A stretch of 64,000 bases of DNA from AC-32 sp963746155 (GTDB lineage: Bacteria; Actinomycetota; Thermoleophilia; Gaiellales; Gaiellaceae). Under the pieces are notes generated by a model. The model was not told the origin of the DNA and searched no databases. It worked only from the letters and a program-made list of their open reading frames with translations. The stretch lies in assembly GCA_963746155.1 (NCBI GenBank), contig CAVVAB010000001.1:372001-436000 (forward strand), in the 5' to 3' direction. Position 1 is the stretch's first letter; every line of letters starts with the position of its first letter. A program made the translations under genes and the position numbers. This document shows positions 45,745-54,391 of this stretch, in pieces.

Positions 45745-46409
45745 ACGGTTCGCCTTCCGAGCAGCGCTCGGTGCTAGCCGCGCTGCGTCTGCAGCGCAAG
45801 CTCACTATCCAGGAGGCGGCGACCAAGGCGGCGCTCTGGCCGGACCAGGTCGAGTGGCTCGAAGAGGGGCGCCTCTACCGCTTCCCGAGTAGCGAGGCCG
45901 CGGTGCTCGCGCTTCTGCGTTACGCGACGGCACTCGACATCAATCACCGGGAGGCTCGCCGGCTCGCCGGCTTGCCGGTCGAGCCTCCGCCCCGCCGGCC
46001 GATAGCCCGCTGGATCGCCGTCGGCGTCGCGGCCGCGCTGCTCGCGGTGCTCAGCGCCGCCCTCGCGCTCACGTTCGGCCGCAGCGCCTCGACGACGGCC
46101 GCAGGCCACGCCTCGACCCTGGCCCCACCCTGGCGCGTCACGGTCGATGTCCTGAACGGCGGCGGCGACATCAACTACACCCGCCAGGTCGCAACGCGGA
46201 TCGGCTCGTTCGGATATCGCATCGGCCACGTCACGAAGGCCGGGCGGTTCGACTACCCGCACACGACGATCTACTTCGAGCCCGGCGGCGAGGCGTTCGC
46301 CAGGCGACTCGCCTCACAGCTCGGCTGCGGCGCGATCAGCGCGCTTCCCGGCGGAAAGGATCCGCGCCGAATCGTCGTCGTCACGGGGCCAGCCCGAGCG
46401 ACCTGCTAG
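45723..46409 (+). CDS. Single-span membrane protein: HTH_25-like domain plus LytR C-terminal domain
   Basis: 228 residues. Residues about 12-85 are a RodZ-type helix-turn-helix (LAALRLQRKLTIQEAATKAA, then YATALDINHREARRLAGLP). A transmembrane span follows (IAVGVAAALLAVLSAALALT, about 98-117), then an extracellular LytR_C-like domain (VTVDVLNGGGDINYTRQVAT to SQLGCGAIS). The start overlaps the preceding gene by 22 nt. It could link a cytoplasmic partner to the cell wall. It converges with the anti-sigma gene, sharing CTAG stops. Confidence 0.75.
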   Translation: MELARPLDGSPSEQRSVLAALRLQRKLTIQEAATKAALWPDQVEWLEEGRLYRFPSSEAAVLALLRYATALDINHREARRLAGLPVEPPPRRPIARWIAVGVAAALLAVLSAALALTFGRSASTTAAGHASTLAPPWRVTVDVLNGGGDINYTRQVATRIGSFGYRIGHVTKAGRFDYPHTTIYFEPGGEAFARRLASQLGCGAISALPGGKDPRRIVVVTGPARATC

Positions 46410-46648
46410 AGAGGAGTGCGAAGGTCCGAGAGCTTCAGCTTGAGCTCCGGCGTCATCTCCTCGACGAACGCCGTGCGCACGAACGTGCGTAGCTCGACCT
46501 CGAACGTGTAGCGCTTGCGGCAGTAGGCGCAGCCGTCGAGGTGCGCCTCGGCCTCGGCCCGTTCCTCGTCGCTCAGAACCTTGTCGAGGTAGGGCTGCAT
46601 CATCTCCTCGCACTTGTCACACGGATCGACTTCCAGCCCCGGCGTCAT
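46406..46648 (-). CDS. Zinc-binding anti-sigma factor, RsrA-like
   Basis: 80 residues. ZAS motif: C13, H36, C40 and C43 in HLDGCAYCRKRY, almost the same spacing as Streptomyces RsrA (C11, H37, C41, C44); an additional C10 is present. In the RsrA family, oxidation of the thiols frees the sigma factor. The ATG overlaps the sigma-factor stop (ATGA), the standard sigma/anti-sigma arrangement. Confidence 0.88.
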   Translation of the reverse strand: MTPGLEVDPCDKCEEMMQPYLDKVLSDEERAEAEAHLDGCAYCRKRYTFEVELRTFVRTAFVEEMTPELKLKLSDLRTPL

Positions 46649-47232
46649 CAGACGCTGCTCCCAACCGTTCGCTCAGCCAGCTCCCGCTTCAGGATACGCC
46701 TACCGCGGTGGAGGCGCGACATCACGGTCCCGATCGGAATCTCGAGGATCTGCGCCGCATCCGCGTAGCTGAAGTCGCCGATGTCCACGAGGACGATCAC
46801 GTCGCGGAAGTCGTGCGGCACCGCCGACAGCGCGGCGACCGTGTCGTCCTGCGAGAGCCGCTGCTCCACGCGGTCGGTGTCGGAGTCGCCCGCGGCCTCG
46901 AGCTTGTTGTAGAGGAAGTAGTCGCCTTCCTCGAGCGGCTGCATGTCCGGCGAGCGCTGGACGCGCCGCCCGCGGTCGATGTTCAGGTTGGTCAGGATTC
47001 GAAGCAGCCACGCGCGGAGGTTGGTGCCCGGCTGGAACGACTTCCACGACCGGAACGCGCGTGCGTAGGTCTCCTGCATCAAGTCCTCTGCTTCTTCCCG
47101 AGTGGACACGAGTCTCCTTGCAACCCGGTAGACCTGGTCGGCCAGATCGAGCGCGTCCTCCTCGAACCGGACGCGGTCGCGAGCCTGTTCGGCGAGCTTC
47201 CTGGGGTCTGCTTCGGGGGTCGTCTCGCTCAT
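46648..47232 (-). CDS. ECF sigma factor, SigH/SigR-like
   Basis: 194 residues with regions 2 (TREEAEDLMQETYARAFRSW, PGTNLRAWLLRILTNLNIDR) and 4 (DIGDFSYADAAQILEIPIGT, MSRLHRGRR). The region-2 sequence is close to the thiol-stress sigma factors SigR/SigH. ATG at 47232 follows a TAGGGT box at 7 nt. It is coexpressed with its RsrA-like antagonist and probably responds to oxidative (disulfide) stress. Confidence 0.9.
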   Translation of the reverse strand: MSETTPEADPRKLAEQARDRVRFEEDALDLADQVYRVARRLVSTREEAEDLMQETYARAFRSWKSFQPGTNLRAWLLRILTNLNIDRGRRVQRSPDMQPLEEGDYFLYNKLEAAGDSDTDRVEQRLSQDDTVAALSAVPHDFRDVIVLVDIGDFSYADAAQILEIPIGTVMSRLHRGRRILKRELAERTVGSSV

Positions 47233-47239
47233 CCCGGCC

Positions 47240-47245
47240 ACCCTA
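47240..47245 (-). promoter_or_regulatory. Probable -10 box of the SigH-like gene
   Basis: TAGGGT on the minus strand, 7 nt before the ATG at 47232. Leaderless pattern. Confidence 0.45.
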
Positions 47246-47295
47246 GCAACGGTCTTTGGTTCGCAACGACCGCGCCCGGCGAGGGTATTCCCGGC

Positions 47296-47511
47296 TCAGA
47301 CGGCCTCGAGCGGATGGAAGCCGCCGCGGGCGAGCGAGGCGAGGATCGCGTCGCGGTCGGTGCGCTCGTCGTCCCAGGTGAGCCGCACCTCGCCCATCAG
47401 GTTGGCGAAGGCCTCCTCGAGGCCCTCGTGTCCCTGCAGCACGCCGGCCAGGCGGCCGACGCAGCGCTCGCAGCGGATCCCGCTGACCTGGATCGTCTCG
47501 GAGCGGACCAT
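47296..47511 (-). CDS. Heavy-metal-associated (HMA) domain protein, CopZ-like
   Basis: 71 residues from ATG 47511; a longer reading to 47595 is possible. The metal-binding loop is GIRCERCVGRLAGVL (CXXC in the normal HMA position) with GEVRLTWDDERTDRDAILAS as the second strand and helix. Likely a copper chaperone or metal sensor. No P-type ATPase lies in the window. Confidence 0.75.
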   Translation of the reverse strand: MVRSETIQVSGIRCERCVGRLAGVLQGHEGLEEAFANLMGEVRLTWDDERTDRDAILASLARGGFHPLEAV

Positions 47512-47613
47512 CACCGAGGCCTCGCTTGCGAGGCCGCCTTCAGGACGCGCGAGCTCGGCTCGTGCGTCCGTCTGAAACGACCGGTCGAAACGCATGCATT
47601 CATCGAAAGCGCT

Positions 47614-48714
47614 CTACGCCGATCGTAGCGTCCTCGCGGCGACGTCCGCGCAGACCGCTTCGAGGCTCTCCGCGCGTGCCACCTCGAGCTGCCGGTCGCC
47701 CTCGCAGCGGGTCGGGTCGATCGCCTCGAGCAGCTCTTGCGTGCCCAGCTCGCGCGCCGCGGGCGCGACGAGCTCGAGCAGCTCGGCCGCGAGCTCGGGG
47801 ACCGGCAGGAGCCGCTCGCCGTCGGGGTGGATCAGCTCGGCGCGCGGCCCGAACCGGAGCGCGGCCCAGCGGTTCTGCGCGTAGTCGCCGCGCTGCGCGA
47901 GCCCGCGAGACGGGCCGTCGACAACCGTCGCGCACAGCGCCTGCAGGAGCGCGGCGAAGGCGGCGCTCAGCTCGACGGCAGTCGGCTGGTCCGGCGCGCG
48001 GATCTCCAGCGTCCCGAAGCGCGGATGCGGGCGGATGTCCCACCAGAAGCGCGTGTACCCGTCGGCGAGCCCGAGGCGGACGAAGCGCTCGACGAACGCC
48101 TCCCACTCCGAGTACGAGTCGAATGCGGGAGGCGCGGCCGCGCGCGGCAGCTCGGCGAGCACCTCGGCGCGGCTCGACGCGAGGCCCGTCTCCTCGCCGC
48201 CGAGAAACGGCGAGTTCGCCGAGAGCGCGAGCACGACCGGCAGCCACGGCAGCACGCCCTCGAGCGCGACCATGCACTCGTCCGCGCTCGGCATGCCGAC
48301 GTGGACGTGGAGCCCGCATACGGCCTGCCGCCGCGCCGAGATCCCCGCGTACTCCACGAACTCGAGGTAGCGCGGGTCGGGCGCGATCTGCTGCGCGGTC
48401 GGGATGCTGAACGCGTGCGTTCCGGCCGCCGCGATGACGAGCCCGTGCTCGCCGGCCGCCGCGGCCGCGCCTCGCCGCAGCTCCACGATCGCGGCGAACG
48501 CCTCGTCCGCGGTGGCGCAGACGTTTGTCGCGAGCTCGACCATCGACGCGAGCAGCTCCATCTTGATCACCCCGGGGAGCGAGCGGCCCTCGGCCCAGCC
48601 GACGAGCGCCTCGACGCCGGGCGTGAGCGCGAGCGTCTCCGCGTCGAGGATCATCACCTCCTCCTCCACGCCGAGCGACCACGGGGCGCTCTCCCCGAAG
48701 CGCTGCTCGATCAT
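47614..48714 (-). CDS. Carboxylate-amine ligase, GCS2/YbdK family
   Basis: 366 residues. Motifs: LGVEEEVMILDAETLAL at the N-terminus, KMELLASMVELATNVC, GLHVHVGMPS with the metal-binding histidines, FWWDIRPHPRFGTLEIRAPD near 220, and DGERLLPV near the end. The family makes gamma-glutamyl or similar peptide bonds with ATP; the exact substrate is not fixed by sequence. It follows the DUF4115 gene by 4 nt, in the sigma/anti-sigma operon. Confidence 0.85.
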   Translation of the reverse strand: MIEQRFGESAPWSLGVEEEVMILDAETLALTPGVEALVGWAEGRSLPGVIKMELLASMVELATNVCATADEAFAAIVELRRGAAAAAGEHGLVIAAAGTHAFSIPTAQQIAPDPRYLEFVEYAGISARRQAVCGLHVHVGMPSADECMVALEGVLPWLPVVLALSANSPFLGGEETGLASSRAEVLAELPRAAAPPAFDSYSEWEAFVERFVRLGLADGYTRFWWDIRPHPRFGTLEIRAPDQPTAVELSAAFAALLQALCATVVDGPSRGLAQRGDYAQNRWAALRFGPRAELIHPDGERLLPVPELAAELLELVAPAARELGTQELLEAIDPTRCEGDRQLEVARAESLEAVCADVAARTLRSA

Positions 48715-48718
48715 GCGA

Positions 48719-49182
48719 CTAGCCGAGCACGAAGCCCGTCGGTCCTGTCGTCGCCGACGGGACCGGGCGCGCGCGGCCGTTCACGGTGATGTCCACGTTG
48801 CCCGCGGCTCCGAGCTGGAGCCAGATGCGAGGCCCGCGAAGCGTGATCGACTTGCCTTGCTGCAGAGCTCGTACGCGAGCTGCTTCCCGCTCGGCGACCC
48901 GCGGTGGGCGTTCACCCAGCAGTCCCCCCTGCTCGCCTTGATCGTGATCACGACCGTAGTCGAGGGCGTGGTCGTTGCGACGCGCGGCTTCGGGACGACG
49001 CGCTTCGTCGGCGGCGGAGGCGCGGGGCGGCTCGTAGTCGTCGGCGCGGGTTGCGTCGGGGACGCGCCCGTCCCGGGCTCGTCGACGTAGTGGCCGCTCG
49101 CGATGAGCGCGCCGAAGACCGCCAGGGCCAGGCCGGCCACCAGCAGAAGCGCGAACACGATGCTCGATCCCCAGCGTCGCAT
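48719..49182 (-). CDS. Membrane-anchored RodZ C-terminal (DUF4115-like) protein (frameshifted)
   Basis: About 154 residues. An N-terminal transmembrane helix (SIVFALLLVAGLALAVFGAL) and a Pro/Thr-rich linker precede a domain with the RodZ C-terminal pattern: IKASRGDCWVNAHRGSP, LQQGKSITLRGPRIWLQLGA and NVDITVNGRARPV. An apparent -1 shift near 48865 separates the last two parts. It lacks the HTH of RodZ. It sits in the operon after an ECF sigma/anti-sigma pair. Confidence 0.75.
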
Positions 49183-49224
49183 CAGGCACGGAGTTCTCTC
49201 GTGACGACACGAAATCCTCCTGGC

Positions 49225-49476
49225 TCAGCCCGAGCGCCAGCCGCGGAAGGCATCGAGCAGCACCCGCTCGGCGTCGGGCGCCAGCGACTCCTCGGACAGG
49301 CGCCCGACCACGACGATCGTCTGGCGCATCTGCTCGAGGTAGATGCGGCAGCCCGCGCAGATCCCGATGTGCTCGTCGAACCGCAGCCGCTCCTCCTCCG
49401 AGAGCGCGCCCTCGACGTAGTCGGTCACGAGCTCGACGAGCTCGCGGCAGCTCAGCTGTTCGACGTCGGTGTTCAC
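49225..49476 (-). CDS. Zinc-binding anti-sigma factor (zf-HC2)
   Basis: 83 residues with ZAS-type C10, H36, C40, C43 (HIGICAGC), the same spacing as the RsrA-like protein at 46406. No transmembrane helix, so it is a soluble anti-sigma factor. GTG at 49476 overlaps the sigma stop (GTGA). Confidence 0.87.
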   Translation of the reverse strand: MNTDVEQLSCRELVELVTDYVEGALSEEERLRFDEHIGICAGCRIYLEQMRQTIVVVGRLSEESLAPDAERVLLDAFRGWRSG

Positions 49477-50114
49477 GTGCCGTCCTCCTGCAGGTACGAC
49501 TCCAGCGCCGCCCTCACCTTCGAGCGCGCGCGGTGAAGCAGTACGCGCTGATTGGTCTCGCTCAGGTCGAGAGCGTTACGGACTTCCTCGCTCGACCACC
49601 CCTCGATGTCGCGCAGCGAGATGACCGCGCGCTGGGTCGCGGGCAGCGCCTCGATCGCCTCGGCGAGCCGTTCCCTCGTCTCGGCGGCGAGCAGCGCGTC
49701 CTCGGGCCACGTCTCCGGCTTGACGGCCCAGTGCCCCGGCCAGCGCGGATGCTCGGGGTCGAGGAAGCGGTCGGCGTCGACCGCCGCCTCGGGCACGCGG
49801 CCGGGCTCCTGGAGCGCCGAGAACGGCAGCGTCCGCCCGTCCCGCTTCGCGCGCGTCTTCGCGATGTTGGTCAGGATCCGGAAGATCCACGTCCGCAGCG
49901 ACGAGCGGCCCTCGAAGCGGTCGAGCCCCTTGAGCACGCCGAGCCAGGTCTCCTGCGCCACCTCTTCGGCGGCCGCCTGGGTCGAGACGTAGATCCGCGC
50001 GACGCGCACGAGCGACGGCTGGTACTCGCGGACGAGCTCGCGGAAAGCGGCCTCGTCCCCCGCGCGAAGCGCCTCGACCAGCGCCGCGTCGGACTCTGCG
50101 GCCACCCCCGTCAT
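49473..50114 (-). CDS. ECF RNA polymerase sigma factor
   Basis: 213 residues. Region 2: FRELVREYQPSLVRVARIYV, then EEVAQETWLGVLKGLDRFEG and SSLRTWIFRILTNIAKTRAK. Region 4: LPATQRAVISLRDIEGWSSE, then ALDLSETNQRVLLHRARSKV. The ~50-residue linker is long and rich in Pro/Trp. ATG at 50114 follows TACAGT at 6 nt. Together with the anti-sigma gene it forms the second such pair within 4 kb. Confidence 0.9.
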   Translation of the reverse strand: MTGVAAESDAALVEALRAGDEAAFRELVREYQPSLVRVARIYVSTQAAAEEVAQETWLGVLKGLDRFEGRSSLRTWIFRILTNIAKTRAKRDGRTLPFSALQEPGRVPEAAVDADRFLDPEHPRWPGHWAVKPETWPEDALLAAETRERLAEAIEALPATQRAVISLRDIEGWSSEEVRNALDLSETNQRVLLHRARSKVRAALESYLQEDGT

Positions 50115-50120
50115 CCGGCG

Positions 50121-50126
50121 ACTGTA
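50121..50126 (-). promoter_or_regulatory. Probable -10 box of the second ECF sigma operon
   Basis: TACAGT on the minus strand, 6 nt before the ATG at 50114. Leaderless pattern. Confidence 0.45.
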
Positions 50127-50185
50127 ACGAAGCGCGGAAGCGCGAGACAATCGCGCGTGACCGGACCGAGGGAAGGAGACGCGGG

Positions 50186-51551
50186 ATGAGCGAGCAGTTC
50201 GACCTGATCGTGATCGGAGGAGGGTCGGCCGCGCGCGACGCGGCCAACCAGGCTGCGCGGATGCACGGCGCGAAGGTCGCGCTGGTCGAGCGCGAGCGCT
50301 GGGGCGGCAGCTGCCCCAACGTCGCCTGCACGCCGACGAAGGCCTACGTCGTCGCGGCCGAGCTCGTGCACGACGTGAACACGCTCGCGCCGCGGATCGG
50401 CGTCGAGGCCGGCCCGGCCCGCGCCGACCTCGCCCGCGTCCGCGAGTGGAAGGAGACGCTCAAGAAGCCGCAGGCGCAATGGGTCGAGGACCTCGAGGCG
50501 GCGGGCTTCGCGACCTTCACCGGCGAGGCGAGCCTCGCCGGGCCTTCCACGGTCCGCGTCGACGAGCACGAGCTCGAGGCCGAGCGGATCCTGATCGCGA
50601 CCGGCTCGCGCACGGCCGTGCCGCCGATCGACGGGATCGACGAGGTCGGCTGGATCGACCACATCTCGGCGCTCGAGCTGACAGAGGTGCCGGAGTCGCT
50701 GCTCGTCGTCGGCGCGGGCGCGGTCGGGCTCGAGTTCGGCCAGCTCTTCTCGCGCTTCGGCGCCAGGGTCACGATCGTCGACGCCCTCGAACGGATCGCG
50801 CCTGCCTCGGATCACGACGCGTCCGCGACGCTCACGGCCGCGCTCGAGGAGGAGGGGATCGAGATCGCGACGTCCGTCTTCGTCCAGAGCGTCCGCCGCG
50901 ACGGAGAGCGAGGCCGTCGCCACAATCGCGCCGAGGGACGGCTCGGATGCCTACGAGGTGCGCGCGCAGACGGTCATGCTCGCGTCCGGCCGGGTCCCGA
51001 ACGTCGAGGGCCTGAACCTCGAGTCGCTCGGCATCGAGACGACGAGGGCGGGGATCGCCGTCGACGAGCACATGCGCACCTCGGTGCCCGGCATCTGGGC
51101 CGCCGGGGACGTGAACGCGATCGCGCAGCTGACGCCGATCGCCCAGTACCAGGCGCGGGTCGCCGTCGAGGACATGTTCGGCTCCGGCGGCGCGAGCGCC
51201 GACTACGCCTACCTGCCGACGTCGATCTTCACCGACCCGGAGCTCGGCGGCGTCGGCCTGACGGAAGAGCAGGCCCGCGAGCAGGGCTACGACGTCGGAA
51301 CCGCGAGCAACGACTTCGTGCGCCGCTTTTCGTACATCGACGCGCGGCACGGCCTGTTCAAGATCGTCTTCGACCGCGAGAGCCGCCGCGTCCTCGGGCT
51401 GCACGTCGTCTCAAGGAACGCGGGCGACGTCGTCCAGGGGTTCTCGGTCGCGCTCCGGCTCGGCGCGACCGTCGAGGATCTCGCCGCGATGCACCACGTC
51501 TTCCCGACCTTCGCCGAGGGCGTCAAGGCAGCGGCCGAGCAGGCGCTCTAA
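50186..51551 (+). CDS. FAD-dependent pyridine nucleotide-disulfide oxidoreductase, lipoamide-dehydrogenase-like (frameshifted)
   Basis: About 454 residues. FAD site IVIGGGSAARDAANQAAR, redox-active cysteines C43 and C48 in GGSCPNVACTPTKAYV, NAD(P) site LLVVGAGAVGLEFGQL, and second FAD motif GIWAAGDVNAIAQL. The C-terminal dimer interface ends with HHVFPTFAEG, giving the catalytic His-Glu pair. A +1 shift lies near 50910. No C-terminal vicinal cysteines, so not a mercuric reductase. An AAGGAGA ribosome site precedes the ATG. No other dehydrogenase-complex genes are near. Confidence 0.85.
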
Positions 51552-51556
51552 GGCGG

Positions 51557-51609
51557 TCGCTTGCGACGCCGACCGTAAGAGGCCGTGCCGGCTTTGCCGG
51601 TGCGGCCGT
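51557..51609 (+). repeat. Dispersed intergenic hairpin repeat, copy 2
   Basis: 53 bp, nearly the same as 16195-16246, with an identical 27-nt hairpin core (51581-51607). It begins 5 nt after the disulfide oxidoreductase stop and is followed by a terminator. Confidence 0.75.
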
Positions 51610-51627
51610 TAGCTGAAGAAGAAGAGA

Positions 51628-51658
51628 AAGGAGGCCCGGGCAGGCGGCGGGCCTCCTT
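51628..51658 (+). terminator. Strong hairpin terminator after the disulfide oxidoreductase
   Basis: A perfect 11-bp stem AAGGAGGCCCG / CGGGCCTCCTT with a 9-nt loop, followed by CCTCT. Likely intrinsic terminator despite the short T content. Confidence 0.65.
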
Positions 51659-51742
51659 CCTCTGGCCCGGCGAGCCGTGCTGGCGAACGGCCGCCGCCGG
51701 GAACTGGGCCCCAGGGGGTGGGGCCGGAGTGGACGGTCAGCT

Positions 51743-52933
51743 TCATGACGTCGGCTGCCGCCCAAGCTTCACGTTCAAGGTCAGTTGCTGGTCGCCGCGC
51801 CAGATCTGGAACGCGACGGTGTCGCCGGGCTGCTTGTCCGCGATGATGTCGCGGAGCCCGTTGAGCGAATCGAGCGGGGTGCCGTCGGCGGCCACGATCA
51901 GGTCGCCCCCTAGCGGGTAGGTCTCTCCCGAGATCGTCGCCGCCTCGTGCCCGGGGCGGAGCCCGGCGGACGCGGCGGCGCTGTGCGGCTGGACGCTTGC
52001 GACGAGCAGGCCGTGCGAGGCGCGCAGGCGGAAGAGCCTGGCCACGCTCCGGTTCACCGCCTGGACCCCGATGCCGAGAAAGGCGTGCTCGGCGTGACCG
52101 GTCTTGATGATCTGCGCGGCGACGGTCTTGACCGTGTCGATCGGAACCGCGAAGCCGACGCCGACGTTGCTGCCGGTCCCGGTCTGGATCTGCGAGTTGA
52201 CGCCGATCACCAGGCCGCTCGCGTCGAGCAGGGGCCCGCCGGAGTTGCCCTTGTTGAGCGCGGCGTCCGTCTGGATGACGTGGTCGATCGAGTACTTGTC
52301 CGGAGCCTGGATCACCCGCTGGAGCGCGCTCACGATCCCGGCCGTCACCGTCCGCTCGAGGCCGAACGGATTCCCGATCGCGACAACCGAGTCGCCCACG
52401 CGCACGGCGTCCGAGTTGCCGACCGGAAGCGGAGTGAGCGCACGAGAATGAGCGCGCACCTGAAGGACGGCGATGTCGGTCGATGGATCCGAGCCGACAA
52501 CGCGGGCCTTCATGCTCTCGTTGTTCGAGAAGCTGACCCTCACGGTGCGCGCTCCCTCGATCACGTGGTAGTTCGTGACGATGTGCCCGGCCTTGTCGAT
52601 CACGAAGCCCGAACCGAGCGCCTCCTCCCGCTGGTTCTGCGGGAGCGGGAACCCGAAGAACGGGTCGACCGACTGCGTGTTCACGACCTGGGTCGCTGTC
52701 ACCTGGACGACGCCCGACGCAGCGCGTCGGTAAATCTGGTTGATGGACAGCGCCTTGGTGTTCTGGAACGAGGCCGGGTTCGGCGGCGCCTCGACCGGCT
52801 GCAGCTCGCGGACCGTCGTGGTCGAGCGAGAGAAGCCGGCGAGCAGAGCGGCACCGCCGAGCGCGAGCGCCCCCCCGAGCGCTCCGGCAGCAGCCAACCC
52901 GGCAACGGGCCAGATCCGCAGGCTTCCCGTCAT
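51743..52933 (-). CDS. HtrA/DegP-like serine protease with PDZ domain
   Basis: 396 residues. N-terminal membrane anchor (AGLAAAGALGGALALGGAAL), then a trypsin-like domain with His in IVTNYHVIEG, Asp in STDIAVLQV and Ser in NKGNSGGPLLD; a C-terminal PDZ domain follows (LLVASVQPHSAAASAGLRPG to the end). It acts outside the membrane on damaged proteins. ATG at 52933 has TATAAC 8 nt upstream. Divergent from the DUF1800 operon. Confidence 0.92.
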   Translation of the reverse strand: MTGSLRIWPVAGLAAAGALGGALALGGAALLAGFSRSTTTVRELQPVEAPPNPASFQNTKALSINQIYRRAASGVVQVTATQVVNTQSVDPFFGFPLPQNQREEALGSGFVIDKAGHIVTNYHVIEGARTVRVSFSNNESMKARVVGSDPSTDIAVLQVRAHSRALTPLPVGNSDAVRVGDSVVAIGNPFGLERTVTAGIVSALQRVIQAPDKYSIDHVIQTDAALNKGNSGGPLLDASGLVIGVNSQIQTGTGSNVGVGFAVPIDTVKTVAAQIIKTGHAEHAFLGIGVQAVNRSVARLFRLRASHGLLVASVQPHSAAASAGLRPGHEAATISGETYPLGGDLIVAADGTPLDSLNGLRDIIADKQPGDTVAFQIWRGDQQLTLNVKLGRQPTS

Positions 52934-52941
52934 CGCTTCGC

Positions 52942-52947
52942 GTTATA
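52942..52947 (-). promoter_or_regulatory. Probable -10 box of the HtrA gene
   Basis: TATAAC on the minus strand, 8 nt before the ATG at 52933. Leaderless pattern. Confidence 0.45.
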
Positions 52948-52979
52948 TCCGCCGCGTGTTCAGCCCTCGTTACGCCGCA

Positions 52980-52996
52980 TTAAGCAGGGGTTAAGC
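52980..52996. promoter_or_regulatory. Direct repeat TTAAGC with 11-bp period
   Basis: TTAAGC at 52980-52985 and 52991-52996, midway between divergent HtrA and DUF1800 genes. The 11-bp period places both on one DNA face, as for response-regulator boxes. Suggestive only. Confidence 0.3.
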
Positions 52997-53052
52997 GTCC
53001 TGACCCGAACGGGGTTGAGACCTCGGAAACTCCCTGCCGATAGAGCAAAAGC

Positions 53053-54391
53053 ATGGCCGCCCCCGTGTACCGAGGACACTTTGGCAAGCCGCAGGCCGAA
53101 AGGCTGCTTTGGCGTGCCGGTTTCGGCCCTCGTCCGGGTGAGGCGGAGCGGCTCGCGAGGATGGGCCTCCACGGCGCCGTCCACCACCTGACGCACCCCG
53201 GCCGCGAGCGGCTCAAGGGCCCGAAGCCCCACGACGACAACGGGCGCCCGCTCGCCCCGAACGACGCCTGGGGCCACGACCAGCTCTGGTGGCTCGACCG
53301 GATGGTCCGGACGAGGCGCCCGCTGACCGAGCGGATGACGCTCGTCTGGCACGACTGGTTCGCCACCTCGCGCGAGGGCGTCGGGCCGGCGCGGCTGATG
53401 CTCAAGCAGAACCGGCTCTTCCGGACGCACGGGCTCGGATCGTTCGCGACGCTCCTCCGCGACGTCACGTGCGACCCCGCGATGCTGCTCTGGCTCAACG
53501 GCACCGACAACACGAAGGACGATCCGAACGAGAACTACGCGCGCGAGATGATGGAGCTCTTCACGCTCGGCGCCGATCGCGGCGCGTACACCGAGCACGA
53601 CGTGCGCGAGCAGGCCCGGGCGCTGACCGGCTGGGACAACGACTGGAACGACAACCTCGGCCCGGTCAACTTCCACTTCGACAAGAAGCGGCACGACACG
53701 GGCACGAAGAAGATCTTCGGCAAGCGCGGCCACTTCGACTGGAAGGACTCGTGCCGCCTCTGCGTCCACCATCGCAAGCACCCGTCGTTCTTCGTCACCA
53801 AGCTCTGGAGCTACTTCATCCCGACCGCGCCGCATGCCGGGACGAGGAAGGCGCTCGAGCGCCTCTACGTCCACCACGACTACCAGGTGCGCCCGGTCGT
53901 CGAGGCGATCCTCCGGCACCCCGCAGCTCTACAACGGGCCGCGGATGGTGAAGTCGCCGGTCGTCTACCTGGCCGGCCTGCTCCGCTCGACGAGGCGCGG
54001 GATCGACACCGAGTCGTGGACGTGGCTGCTCAGCCTCGCCGGCCAGCAGCTCTTCTACCCGCCGAACGTCGCCGGCTGGGACGACACGCGCTGGCTCGAC
54101 ACCGCCACCTTCCGCGCGCGCTGGATGATCGCGAACTACGCGATGCGGCCGCACACGCTGGACAGCGGCAAGGTCAAGCGTCCGCGCAACGCGACGAAGC
54201 TCGTCCACCACGCCGAGACGTTCCTCGGGCACCCGGCGATCACGGCGCGCACGCACGGCGACCTGAAGCGCTTCGCGAACCGCGCGCTGCACGACGCGAA
54301 CTCGGACTGGAAGAAGAAGCAGTACCCCGCGCTGATCGAGAACGCGCTGCGCCAGCTGCTCGCCACCTCCCCCGACCTCCAGACCTCATGA
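53053..54391 (+). CDS. DUF1800 protein (frameshifted)
   Basis: About 445 residues. Typical DUF1800 features: ERLLWRAGFGPRPGEAERLA at the start, LVWHDWFATS, DNTKDDPNENYAREMMELFT, ALTGWD, and LFYPPNVAGWDDTRWLDTAT near the end. A +1 shift lies near 53925 (true reading EAILRHPQLYNGPRMVKSPV). Members of this family almost always precede DUF1501 genes, as here; the biochemical role is not established. ATG overlap with the next gene shows coupling. Confidence 0.87.

Noticed and set aside
50186..51551. Mercuric reductase, because of a nearby HMA-domain gene
   Set aside because: No N-terminal HMA domain and no C-terminal vicinal cysteines; the motif set fits a general lipoamide-dehydrogenase-like enzyme.
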